Positions 1 to 7,807 of a stretch of DNA of 64,000 bases are shown here, piece by piece (the first letter of the stretch is position 1; every line of letters starts with the position of its first letter). The notes under the pieces were generated by a model, which saw nothing but the letters and a program-made list of their open reading frames with translations, did no database searches and had not been told where the DNA came from. The position numbers and the translations under genes are program-made. Location: assembly GCF_026242045.1 (NCBI RefSeq), contig NZ_JAPJDO010000002.1:124001-188000 (forward strand), in the 5' to 3' direction. Source of the stretch: Mycobacterium pinniadriaticum (GTDB lineage: Bacteria > Actinomycetota > Actinomycetes > Mycobacteriales > Mycobacteriaceae).

Positions 1-110
1 CCGCCGTGAATCCGGACACTGCCATCGTCGTTCACCTCGAACACGTCCTCGGCGATGGTCTCGCAGATACCGTGCCCGGTGCACTTGCCGAGGTCTACTT
101 CAATACGCAT
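1..110 (-). CDS. Ferredoxin, 3Fe-4S/4Fe-4S single-cluster type (3' end cut by window edge)
   Basis: The ATG lies at 108-110 on the minus strand and the gene runs off the left edge, so only about 36 residues are visible. The N-terminus MRIEVDLGKCTGHGICETI carries a C-x2-H-x2-C cluster motif (Cys10, His13, Cys16). This is typical of the small ferredoxins encoded next to P450 genes in mycobacteria, where the second cluster Cys is often replaced. The gene starts 14 bp after the stop of the P450 gene, in the same direction, so it is very likely co-transcribed and delivers electrons to that P450. The remaining cluster Cys lies outside the window. Confidence 0.85.
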   Translation of the reverse strand, partial: MRIEVDLGKCTGHGICETIAEDVFEVNDDGSVRIHG

Positions 111-124
111 GAACAGCCCCGCAC

Positions 125-1366
125 TCACCGGACGAACGCCGGGATCCGTTTGATCCCGTGCACGAAGCTACTGAGCAGGTAGTCGGGTTCACCCAACTCG
201 ACATCGACCCGGAACAGCAACTCCCGGAACAGGTTCCTCAGCTCGGTGCGAGCAAGCTGGTTGCCCAGGCAGAAGTGTGGACCACCGCCGCCGAAACCCA
301 GGTGCGGATTCGGCGAGCGCGCCACGTCGAAGACCTCGGGCCGGTCGAACGCAGCCTCGTCCCGATTGGCCGAGCAGTAGAACAGCCCGACCTTGTCCCC
401 GGCGCGCAGCTGTTGACCGGCCAGTTCGGTGTCCTCGGTGACGATCCGGGCGAACTGCAGCACCGGCGTGGCCCACCGGATGAACTCCTCGACCGCCGGG
501 CCGATCCGGGCGTCGAAGTCCGCCATCAGCCACGCCCGCTGATCCGGGTTCGCCGCCAGCGCCAGCATGGCGTGTGATGTCGTCTGTTTGGTGGTGTCGT
601 TGCCGGCCGAGGCGAGCAGGATCAGAAAGGCCCCGATTTCCTCGTCGGTCAGCCGGTGCCCGTCGACCTCGGCGTTCACGATGCTGGTCATCAAGTCGTC
701 ACCGGGATGGCGGCGGCGAAATTTTGCCAGCTCGATCCCAGTACCGGCCAGCAGGAGCATCTCGTTGACGGTCGCTTCGGCCCGCTCCTCGATCGTGGAG
801 TACTCGTCGTCGCTCATGGAGAACAGCTTCTCGGCGGCTTTGGCCACGGCCTCCCGCTCGGAGTTGGGCACTCCGAGCATCTCGGAGATCGTCATCATCG
901 GCAGCCGCGCGGAGCAGGCGGCGACGAAGTCCACCTCACCGGCGCCGACCAGTTCGTCGACGACGGTGGCGGCGTTCTTGCGGACCTGCTCGTCGATCTG
1001 CGCGACGTGGCGCGGGGTGAAGGCGGAGCTGATCAGGCGGCGATACGTGGTGTGCTGCGGTGGGTCCATCATCAGGAAGAACGTCGCAATCCGCTGGATG
1101 TCGGCGGGCATCGGGTCCAACGCGATGCCCTGGGCCGAACTGAACAACTCGGGGTGCAGGCTGGCGTGGACGATGTCGGCGCGACGGGTCAACGCCCAGT
1201 ACCCGGGCTCCTCCATCGGGAACAGCGACGGAAACGGCTCGTGCCAGGTGAGGCCGTCGGTCGCCCGCAGCGCCGCGAAGGTCTGCTCGCGGACATCGAA
1301 CGGCTGGCCCCAGAATCGCCGCGATGTGATGTCGTGGGGGCTGTATTCACGTTGGTCCGCAGACAC
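125..1366 (-). CDS. Cytochrome P450
   Basis: A 413-residue soluble P450 with GTG start. The oxygen-binding I-helix motif AGNDTT is at 254-259, the K-helix ExxR at 294-297, and the heme loop FGGGGPHFC at 358-366 with Cys366 as thiolate ligand. The sequence resembles the mycobacterial CYP125/CYP124/CYP142 type of sterol and lipid hydroxylases, but I cannot assign a family number. It is followed at once by a ferredoxin gene and faces a TetR regulator across about 100 bp containing repeated GTGACAC elements. A substrate-induced oxidation role is inferred; the substrate is unknown. Confidence 0.95.
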   Translation of the reverse strand: MSADQREYSPHDITSRRFWGQPFDVREQTFAALRATDGLTWHEPFPSLFPMEEPGYWALTRRADIVHASLHPELFSSAQGIALDPMPADIQRIATFFLMMDPPQHTTYRRLISSAFTPRHVAQIDEQVRKNAATVVDELVGAGEVDFVAACSARLPMMTISEMLGVPNSEREAVAKAAEKLFSMSDDEYSTIEERAEATVNEMLLLAGTGIELAKFRRRHPGDDLMTSIVNAEVDGHRLTDEEIGAFLILLASAGNDTTKQTTSHAMLALAANPDQRAWLMADFDARIGPAVEEFIRWATPVLQFARIVTEDTELAGQQLRAGDKVGLFYCSANRDEAAFDRPEVFDVARSPNPHLGFGGGGPHFCLGNQLARTELRNLFRELLFRVDVELGEPDYLLSSFVHGIKRIPAFVR

Positions 1367-1375
1367 GTGCCCAGC

Positions 1376-1442
1376 GTGACACTTTGCCCAGTATTTGTAA
1401 AGACAGTGTTTTCGGTCTCGGATGTGTCAACGGACGTGACAC
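1376..1442. promoter_or_regulatory. Divergent P450/TetR control region with GTGACAC repeats
   Basis: The gap between the P450 gene and the TetR gene contains GTGACAC twice (1376-1382 and 1436-1442). The second copy forms an inverted repeat GTGTCA-N7-TGACAC (1424-1429 and 1437-1442). An AT-rich stretch with TTTGTAAAGACAGTGTT lies between them. This arrangement fits an operator for the adjacent TetR protein controlling both directions. The repeats are seen directly; the binding partner is inferred. Confidence 0.5.
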
Positions 1443-1470
1443 TGCGGCCTCGACCTGTAATCCTGTACAC

Positions 1471-2019
1471 GTGAGCCAGGCGCCGGCAGGTAGCACCGCG
1501 ATACCCGACGAGGACGAGTCCTCCTCGCGGCGGCGCATCCTCAACGCCACCGCCGAGGTGCTGGCCCGCAACGGCCAGACCAAGCTGAGCCTGTCCGAGG
1601 TCGCGCTGCAGGCCGGTGTCTCCCGGCCCACGCTGTACCGCTGGTTCGCCTCCAAGTCCGAGTTGCTGGACGCGTTCGGCGCCTACGAACGCGAGATGTT
1701 CGACACCGGCATCAGCCGCGCCACCGCCGGGCTGCGCGGCACCGACAAGCTCGATGCGGCACTGCAGTTCATCGTGTCCTATCAGCAGACCTACTCCGGG
1801 GTGCGGCTCATCGACATCGAACCGGAGGTGGTCGTCGCCCAGCTGGCACGGATCCTGCCGGTGATGCGGTCCCGGCTTCAGCGGCTGCTGAGCGGGCCGA
1901 ACGCGGGACTCAAGGCGGCCACCGCCATCCGCGTCGCGGTGTCGCACTATGTGGTCCGCAGTGACGACGCCGACCAGTTCCTGGCTCAGCTGCGCCACGC
2001 CGTCGGCATCAGGCAGTGA
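1471..2019 (+). CDS. TetR-family transcriptional regulator
   Basis: About 182 residues from a GTG at 1471. A longer reading from a TTG at 1384 would run through the divergent promoter region and is unlikely. The N-terminal helix-turn-helix SLSEVALQAGVSRPTLYRW is typical of TetR proteins; the rest is a helical ligand-binding domain. A TGTAAT hexamer 10 bp upstream suggests a leaderless or nearly leaderless transcript. It is divergent from the P450/ferredoxin pair and overlaps the downstream LLM oxidoreductase by 4 bp (GTGA), so it probably controls both. The ligand is unknown. Confidence 0.88.
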   Translation: MSQAPAGSTAIPDEDESSSRRRILNATAEVLARNGQTKLSLSEVALQAGVSRPTLYRWFASKSELLDAFGAYEREMFDTGISRATAGLRGTDKLDAALQFIVSYQQTYSGVRLIDIEPEVVVAQLARILPVMRSRLQRLLSGPNAGLKAATAIRVAVSHYVVRSDDADQFLAQLRHAVGIRQ

Positions 2020-2951
2020 ACGCTCCCCTCGACATCGGGATCTACGTCCCGCAGATGGGCTTCAGCTACGCCGAGGTCCTGCACCGCGCACACCGGTGCG
2101 AGGAGCTCGGCATCGGTTCCCTGTGGCTCTACGACCACATGTACGGTCCCGGCCTCCCCGACATCGATTCGCTGGAGGCGTGGACACTTGCGACGGCGCT
2201 GCTGAGCCGTACCGAGCGGCTGCGGGTCGGACATATGGTGCTGTGCAACCAATTCCGCCACCCGGCCGTGCTCGCCAAGATGGCCACGACGCTGGACCAG
2301 GTGTCCGGTGGCCGGCTGGAGCTCGGTATCGGCAGCGGCTCGATCGAAGACGAGCACCACCGCATGGGAATGGACTGGGGATCATTCGCACAACGCTCCG
2401 AACGCCTGCGGGAGACGCTGGAGATCCTCACCCAGGCATTCGGTGAGCAGCGAATCGCTTTCACCGGAACGCATTACACGGTGCGGGACATGCCGATCAA
2501 ACCCGGTCCCGTCCAGCAGCCCCGGCCTCCCCTCGTGGTCGGCGGCTCCGGCGAGAAGTACACCCTGCCGTTGGTGGCCCGCTACGCCGACGTCTGGAAT
2601 GTCCCCACCTATGCACTGGGCGAGATGGAACACAAGCTGGCGATCCTACGATCGTTGTGCGAGGACATCGGGCGCGATCCGGCGACGATCGTGATGTCGG
2701 TCGAGGCCGTGTTGGCCATCGCCCCAGACGACGCGGCCCTGGCCGAGGTCACTCGGATCGCCGAAAAGCGTTTTGGTGGACCGGGATTCGGTCTGCATGA
2801 CGGCGGTCTGGTCGGCACGCCACAGGCCATCGTCGACCGGCTCGGCCAGCTGCGCGAGATGGGCTTCGGCCAGGTGGTGTTGTTCACCCACGACCGGGCC
2901 TCGGACGCCACGCTCGAGCTGCTCGCCGGTGAGGTGCTCCCTCGGCTGTGA
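2016..2951 (+). CDS. LLM-class (F420-dependent type) flavin oxidoreductase
   Basis: A 311-residue luciferase-like monooxygenase fold protein. Family hallmarks are the N-terminal IGIYVPQMGFSYAEVL strand, LWLYDHMYG, and the SGGRLELGIGSGS loop near residue 95. The sequence looks most like actinobacterial F420-dependent dehydrogenases or reductases, but cofactor choice cannot be proven by eye. Its GTG start overlaps the stop of the TetR gene (GTGA), so the two are translationally coupled. Its neighbours (P450, alcohol dehydrogenase, SDR) suggest a shared oxidative pathway for a lipid or terpenoid-like substrate. Confidence 0.88.
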   Translation: MNAPLDIGIYVPQMGFSYAEVLHRAHRCEELGIGSLWLYDHMYGPGLPDIDSLEAWTLATALLSRTERLRVGHMVLCNQFRHPAVLAKMATTLDQVSGGRLELGIGSGSIEDEHHRMGMDWGSFAQRSERLRETLEILTQAFGEQRIAFTGTHYTVRDMPIKPGPVQQPRPPLVVGGSGEKYTLPLVARYADVWNVPTYALGEMEHKLAILRSLCEDIGRDPATIVMSVEAVLAIAPDDAALAEVTRIAEKRFGGPGFGLHDGGLVGTPQAIVDRLGQLREMGFGQVVLFTHDRASDATLELLAGEVLPRL

Positions 2952-2954
2952 GCC

Positions 2955-3965
2955 TCACTCGAAGGTGACGACCACCTTGTCAGCGGCACCCGGCGTCGCG
3001 GCGGTCCGCAGCGCGTCCTGCACGTCGTCGAATCCGAAGGTGTGGCTGACGATCACCGCGTACTTCTCCCAGTTCGCGATCAGATCTTTGGTCACCTCGA
3101 AGATTTCGGTGGGGTAGCCCATGGAGCCGACGAGGGTGATCTCGTTGGCCATGATGTTGATGAAATCCACACCCACCGGCTCCTTGTGCACGGCGACGAT
3201 CCCGAGCCGCGCCCCGCGCTGGGCGGCGCCGAGTGCGGTGTTGATCACGGTGGGCGCCCCGGCGGCGTCCAGATACACGGTGGTACCGGCCTTGCCGGGC
3301 CATTGCGCCTCGCCCTTGCCGTGTAGCTCGATGAGCCGCTGCGACACGTCCTCGTCGCCGGCGTTGATCACCGCGTCGGCACCCACCGCCAGCGCCTTGT
3401 CCAGCCGTGATCCGATCAGATCCACCACCGTGACGTGACGCACGCCCAGCGACTTGTAGGCCATGGTGGCGCCGAGCCCGATCGGCCCCGCGCCGAAGAC
3501 CGCGACCTTGTCCTGTCGCGTCGGTCTGGTCTGGTTCACCCCGTGTCTGGCGACGGCCATCGGCTCGTTGAGGGCGGCCACGTCGAAGGGAATCTCGGCG
3601 GGGATCACCTCGTAACTTCGGCCGCGCACCGCGCTCTCCAGGAGCAGATACTCGGCCAGCGCTCCGGTGGGCCCGCCGTTGCCGATGATGCCGCTCGGCG
3701 CGCCGATCGGGTTGATGACGACATGGTCGCCGACCTTGACGCCGGTGACATCCCGGCCGACATCGACGACCTCACCGGCGGGCTCGTGACCGAGCGGCAT
3801 GCGGCCCTGGCGCGGCGGCAGGCCGCCCATCGAGATGTAGAGCGCATCCGAGCCGCAGATACCGCATGCCCGGACCTTGACCAGGACGTCGGCGGGCCCG
3901 ACGACCGGGTCGGGGACGTCGAGGACCTCGGTCTCGCCGGGGCCGGTCACCATGGCCGCTTTCAT
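2955..3965 (-). CDS. Zinc-type medium-chain alcohol dehydrogenase lacking the structural-zinc cysteines
   Basis: A 336-residue MDR-superfamily dehydrogenase. The catalytic zinc site is visible as GICGSD (Cys near 37) and GHEPAGEV (His and Glu near 59-60). The Rossmann motif GAGPIGLG near 160 binds NAD(P). The lobe that normally carries four Cys for structural zinc reads NPIGAPSGIIGNGG and has none. The start ATG is preceded by GAGGACC. It converges on the LLM gene with only 3 bp between stops and is divergent from the SDR gene. A threonine or sorbitol dehydrogenase-like activity is possible; the substrate is not known. Confidence 0.88.
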   Translation of the reverse strand: MKAAMVTGPGETEVLDVPDPVVGPADVLVKVRACGICGSDALYISMGGLPPRQGRMPLGHEPAGEVVDVGRDVTGVKVGDHVVINPIGAPSGIIGNGGPTGALAEYLLLESAVRGRSYEVIPAEIPFDVAALNEPMAVARHGVNQTRPTRQDKVAVFGAGPIGLGATMAYKSLGVRHVTVVDLIGSRLDKALAVGADAVINAGDEDVSQRLIELHGKGEAQWPGKAGTTVYLDAAGAPTVINTALGAAQRGARLGIVAVHKEPVGVDFINIMANEITLVGSMGYPTEIFEVTKDLIANWEKYAVIVSHTFGFDDVQDALRTAATPGAADKVVVTFE

Positions 3966-4000
3966 GTGGTCCTCACAGAGTCACAGTCGCACAATGCTTT

Positions 4001-4044
4001 TCGAATATTCGACGGTTGACACCGGCGGCACCGAGCCCTACCGT
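4001..4044 (+). promoter_or_regulatory. Promoter and palindrome upstream of the SDR gene
   Basis: TCGAATATTCGA (4001-4012) is a perfect 12-bp palindrome in the gap between two divergent dehydrogenase genes. Just after it lies TTGACA (4016-4021), then a 17-bp spacer and TACCGT (4039-4044), a good SigA-type promoter for the SDR gene. The palindrome touches the -35 element, so a repressor bound there could block transcription in both directions. Confidence 0.55.
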
Positions 4045-4092
4045 GACCGCCATGGTAAGGCACGCGGCCGCCGCGCCGACCCCGTTCGCCCG

Positions 4093-4848
4093 ATGAGCCG
4101 GCCGCTGGATGGGCGCCGCGCGGTGGTCACCGGTGCGGCCAGCGGTCTGGGCGCCGCGGCGGTTCGGGCACTCGTCGCCGCCGGCGCGCACGTCGTCGCG
4201 ACCTACCACCGGACCCAGCCGACCGATGAGTCAGCGGCGACCTGGCTGCCGTGCGACGCACGGGATCCCGTCGCCGTGGACGCGATGGTCGATGCCGCGG
4301 TGGCCGTGATGGGCGGGCTCGACGTGCTGGTCAACGCGGCAGGGCTTTGGCACCAGGGGATCCCGGGGAGCATTCTCGCCGATGACATCGACTTCCTGCT
4401 GGCCACCAATGTGAAGACCGCAATCCTCACCAACCAGGCCGCGCACGCGGTGATGCGCAAGTCCGGTGGCGGCCGGATCATCAATTTCGGCTCGGCCGAA
4501 GCGGTGATGGGCAGTCCGATCTCCGCGGTGTACGCCGCATCCAAGGGCGCGGTGCAGGCCTGGACCCGCTCGGCAGCCAAGGCGTGGGCGGCCGACAACG
4601 TCACGGTCAACGCGCTGGCGCCGGCGATGCAGACCCGTGGCGCGGATCGGTTGCGCGAGTTCCTCGGACCCGAGGCCGCACCGTTCATCGACCAGCAGAT
4701 CAAGGCCACCATCCCGTTGGGCGGAGCGCTCGGCGACCCCGATCGCGATCTCGGCCCGGTGCTGGTCTTCCTGGCCGGCGAGGGTTCGCATTTCATCACC
4801 GGTCAGCTGCTCCCCGTCGACGGCGGGCTGATCATGGTCGGCGGTTGA
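4093..4848 (+). CDS. Short-chain dehydrogenase/reductase (SDR)
   Basis: A 251-residue classical SDR from the ATG at 4093. TGAASGLG (13-20) binds NAD(P), NAAG (81-84) is the core strand motif, and the catalytic residues are Ser134, Tyr147 and Lys151 (YAASK). The C-terminus GQLLPVDGG is typical. It probably oxidises or reduces a secondary alcohol or ketone in the pathway of the neighbouring P450, LLM enzyme and alcohol dehydrogenase. A good SigA-like promoter and a palindrome lie upstream. Longer starts are in the same frame but would cover that promoter. Confidence 0.9.
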   Translation: MSRPLDGRRAVVTGAASGLGAAAVRALVAAGAHVVATYHRTQPTDESAATWLPCDARDPVAVDAMVDAAVAVMGGLDVLVNAAGLWHQGIPGSILADDIDFLLATNVKTAILTNQAAHAVMRKSGGGRIINFGSAEAVMGSPISAVYAASKGAVQAWTRSAAKAWAADNVTVNALAPAMQTRGADRLREFLGPEAAPFIDQQIKATIPLGGALGDPDRDLGPVLVFLAGEGSHFITGQLLPVDGGLIMVGG

Positions 4849-4896
4849 TGATTTCGGCGCGTTTTCGTTCGCTCAGCGGCGGTTAGCGCGCCCAGA

Positions 4897-5940
4897 TCAC
4901 CGAGGTCGGGGAAGTACCGGCCCGTCCTCCAACTGTTCAGTGACGCCGAGCTCGGCCAACCCGAGCTGGGTCAGGGGCGAAATGCCGTGCGCATTCAGGA
5001 CGAATCGCTCGTCGTCACTGGCTCCGCTGTCGTAGAGCATCGACCCGATCAGACAGATCACCGCCATCTTGAAGGCATTCAGCGCCCGATACCAGGGCCG
5101 GTTGCGCGGGGTGATGCCACTGGCGGCCTGGTAGTGGGCGAGGAACTCCTCGAAGCTGAGCGCCGCGGGATGGCTGGTGATTCCCACCGGCTGCATCCAC
5201 AGCAGTTCCATCCACCCGAGGTCGGTCAGGGGGTCGCCCACGCCGGTCAGCTCCCAGTCGAAAACCGCGCTGACCTCGTCGGCGACAAAGGCGAAGTTGC
5301 CGGGTTTGGCGTCCCCGTGGACCAGGGTGACCGTTGGGTACTGGTCGGGTTTGCCGGCCTGCAACTCCACGAGCAGGCGTTCCAGCGCGGGCAGCGGTCC
5401 CTGCCGCACCCGATGCATCTCGTCGGCCCAGTGGGCGATCTCGCGGTCGAGGTGATCACGCCCGTCGCCGAGCGCATCAAGCCCGGTCGCCTGCAGATCC
5501 ACGTTGTGCACGGCGGCAAGCTGCTCGGCCATCCCCTCGCACATCCGCCGAATCCCGGCATCGGTCGCGGCCTGTGGTGCCTGCATCTCGTAGACATCGC
5601 CGGGCACTCGCTGCATGACGAGGAACGGGCGACCGAGCACACTGCCGGACTCCTCGAGCCACAACACATTCGGCGAGCGGACCGCGGTCGGACGTAGTGC
5701 GGACAGGATTCTGAACTGCCGCGCCAGGTCGTAGGGTTCCAGCAGCGCGGGCGGGCGCGGCCGCAGTCGCAGCACCACGTCGGCGCGCTCGTGCGTCACG
5801 ATCGTCAACGACAGCATCTCGGCCGAGTGCCCGAAGTCGACCCGGTCGAGGCCCTCCACCGCGACGTCCTCGGCGTCCGGGAGCTGGGTCCGCAGCCACG
5901 AGGTGAGCCGGTCGGCCACATCTGAGCTGGCGCCCGTCAT
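4897..5940 (-). CDS. Aminoglycoside-phosphotransferase-fold kinase (ACAD10/FadE36-like)
   Basis: About 347 residues from the ATG at 5938-5940, which overlaps the stop of the upstream gene (ATGA). An APH-fold kinase: the Brenner motif HGDAKPGN holds the catalytic Asp, and FDWE downstream supplies the metal-binding Asp. This family is common in mycobacterial lipid and steroid catabolic clusters and is related to the kinase part of ACAD10, which phosphorylates hydroxyacyl groups. An antibiotic-resistance role is less likely given the context. Together with the gene at 5940-7100 it forms a two-gene operon. Confidence 0.85.
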   Translation of the reverse strand: MTGASSDVADRLTSWLRTQLPDAEDVAVEGLDRVDFGHSAEMLSLTIVTHERADVVLRLRPRPPALLEPYDLARQFRILSALRPTAVRSPNVLWLEESGSVLGRPFLVMQRVPGDVYEMQAPQAATDAGIRRMCEGMAEQLAAVHNVDLQATGLDALGDGRDHLDREIAHWADEMHRVRQGPLPALERLLVELQAGKPDQYPTVTLVHGDAKPGNFAFVADEVSAVFDWELTGVGDPLTDLGWMELLWMQPVGITSHPAALSFEEFLAHYQAASGITPRNRPWYRALNAFKMAVICLIGSMLYDSGASDDERFVLNAHGISPLTQLGLAELGVTEQLEDGPVLPRPR

Positions 5941-7100
5941 CAGTTGTAGGAGACTTTGTGATCGGATTCCGCCGTAAGACCCAACTCGGGCCATACGCCG
6001 CCGATGAGGCTTTCCATGATCCCGTAGCCGACGGCGTCGCCGTCGCGGACCCGGATCGGAGTGTCCCGGAACTGGCCCAGGCTGCGCAGGTTTTCGTCGG
6101 ACCAGCAGTCGGCGATGTACTCACCGTCGAGGTGCAATGCCCCCTTCCATGATCCGTGCTTGTGCCCCTTCCAGGCTCCGTACCCGCCGGTCTTGAGGAA
6201 GAAGCCGGATTCCCCGAGCGCCTCGACCTCGATCACCCGCACCTCGCCCGACTCCATGGTCATCACCAGTTCGCCGCCTCTGACGAAACGAGTCCTGGTG
6301 TCGTAGCTGATCTTCGGTGTCACCCGCCGTACCGATAGTTGCGTCCCGTCGGCGTCATTGAGGTAGGCGGAGCTGTACTCCCACGGACCTTCGACGATGA
6401 AAATCGCCGTCTCGTAGTAGGTTCCATCGGGTCTCTGGAAGAACGCCGGTGACCACTTCATCCCACCTCGGGTCCCCGCCGGCGCCTGGGGCGCCGGGAT
6501 CAGGTCATCCGGCGGTGAACCGATGGCCTGGCGAACTCCCCAGGAGTGGTCACGCATACCGAACCACTCGTCGGGCCGGATCTCCTGGGTATGACCGTCG
6601 ACCGTGACGGTCCCCGTCGCCCAGCCGCCCTGGTGGTAGCGGATGACGTCGACGTCGACACGTCCGGTACGCCGGTTGCGCACCAGATTGCGCTCCTCGA
6701 AGAACGGTGGTGTGACACCGGAGAGCACCACGTCGAACGAGATCGGTTGCACATCGTTGGGCTCCAGCCGGAAACGCATCTGGCGGAGTGGCTCGACGAT
6801 CTCGAGCTGAATCGGTCCGACGCTCAGCGCTTCTGGAGCAGAATGCAATTCGCGACTGCCGCGTAGCGTCCATTGTTCACGCCCGCGGGAGATCCCCGCG
6901 AACCCGTCGATGATTCCCCGGTTCTGATACTTGCCCAGCCCGAAGTCCAATTGCAGCGAGCCGTCGGTGCGGGCGATCGAGGCCCAGATCTTCTCGGTCC
7001 AGGCCTGGTCGGACTGCGCCAGCGTCGCGAAGGTGTCGACGATCTGGTGGTTGAGCCCCTCGTCGGCGCCCAACAGCGGACCGATGTCCTTGATTGCCAC
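5940..7100 (-). CDS. Uncharacterised protein, DUF7064/7065 or AttH/CrtC-like beta-barrel type
   Basis: About 386 residues from a GTG at 7098-7100, preceded by GGAAGG at good spacing; a longer frame reaches 7205 but overlaps the divergent TetR gene. No signal peptide or membrane segment is seen. The middle contains GMRDHSWGVR, which I associate with lipocalin-like AttH/CrtC-related domains, many annotated only as DUFs next to APH-type kinases. The protein is rich in beta-prone, aromatic segments. It is translationally coupled to the kinase gene downstream. The function is unknown; a role in handling a hydrophobic substrate is a guess. Confidence 0.7.
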   Translation of the reverse strand: MAIKDIGPLLGADEGLNHQIVDTFATLAQSDQAWTEKIWASIARTDGSLQLDFGLGKYQNRGIIDGFAGISRGREQWTLRGSRELHSAPEALSVGPIQLEIVEPLRQMRFRLEPNDVQPISFDVVLSGVTPPFFEERNLVRNRRTGRVDVDVIRYHQGGWATGTVTVDGHTQEIRPDEWFGMRDHSWGVRQAIGSPPDDLIPAPQAPAGTRGGMKWSPAFFQRPDGTYYETAIFIVEGPWEYSSAYLNDADGTQLSVRRVTPKISYDTRTRFVRGGELVMTMESGEVRVIEVEALGESGFFLKTGGYGAWKGHKHGSWKGALHLDGEYIADCWSDENLRSLGQFRDTPIRVRDGDAVGYGIMESLIGGVWPELGLTAESDHKVSYN

Positions 7101-7139
7101 TGATTTACCTTCCGTGCGCTGCGCCGTACCATCTGGCGC

Positions 7140-7763
7140 ATGGGGACAGTGAGCCGTCGCTGGGGCGGCGACCGGGCGCTGCTCGACGACGGCGAGGCAC
7201 GACAACGTCTACTCGAGTCCGCGAGCCGGTGCATCGTGCGCCGCGGCAACACCCAGATCCGGATGGCCGAGGTCGCCGAGGAGGCCGGGGTGGTGCGGTC
7301 CACGGTGTACCGCTACTTCGCGTCGCGGGACGACCTTCTGCTGGCGCTGCTGCTGCTGCGGATCGACAATGCGTTGGCCGGGCACGTCGGATCGCTGCAG
7401 CAACCCGACGACGCCGTGGGCTCGATCCAGGAACTAATGATTGCTCCGGTCCAGTCCGTGGTCGGCGATCCGCTGAACGAAGCACTGATGTCCGGGGAGA
7501 GCACCGCGCTGACGACTGCCCTCGAGATCGGCTCCGAGCAGATCGTGGATGTGATCCTGCGGCACTACGGCCCGCTGTTCGAGCGATGGCAGGCCGACGG
7601 ACAGCTGCACGCCGACCTGGAGCTGCGCGAGACGGCTCGCTGGCTGCACACCACAGCGTTGTTCCTGGTCGCCCCCGCCTGGCGACACCGGCCCGCGGCC
7701 GCCAAACGCCGATTCGTCGAGCAGTACCTGCTGCGTGCACTCGTGCCACAGATCGGACAATAG
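7140..7763 (+). CDS. TetR-family transcriptional regulator
   Basis: A 207-residue TetR protein with N-terminal helix-turn-helix IRMAEVAEEAGVVRSTVYRYF. TACCAT (7127-7132) lies 7 bp before the ATG, fitting a leaderless transcript. It is divergent from the DUF/kinase operon with only 39 bp between starts, so one site could control both. Its last codons and stop lie inside a perfect 16-bp inverted repeat (7747-7784). The next gene, another APH-fold kinase, starts 44 bp downstream. Confidence 0.88.
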   Translation: MGTVSRRWGGDRALLDDGEARQRLLESASRCIVRRGNTQIRMAEVAEEAGVVRSTVYRYFASRDDLLLALLLLRIDNALAGHVGSLQQPDDAVGSIQELMIAPVQSVVGDPLNEALMSGESTALTTALEIGSEQIVDVILRHYGPLFERWQADGQLHADLELRETARWLHTTALFLVAPAWRHRPAAAKRRFVEQYLLRALVPQIGQ

Positions 7764-7784
7764 CGGGATATTGTCCGATCTGTG
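7747..7784. promoter_or_regulatory. Perfect 16-bp inverted repeat (operator or terminator hairpin)
   Basis: CACAGATCGGACAATA (7747-7762) is mirrored exactly by TATTGTCCGATCTGTG (7769-7784) around a 6-bp centre. The left arm covers the last codons of the TetR gene. There is no T-run after it, so a classical intrinsic terminator is not clear, although mycobacterial terminators often lack one. It ends 11 bp before TAACTT, the -10-like box of the next gene, a natural position for a repressor site. Confidence 0.7.
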
Positions 7785-7807
7785 TTCGATGCGCTAACTT
7801 TCTCCCG

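Noticed and set aside
158..1474. Long plus-strand frames opposite the P450 gene
   Set aside because: High-GC third-position bias opens antisense frames; the proteins are low-complexity and the P450 motifs on the other strand are complete.
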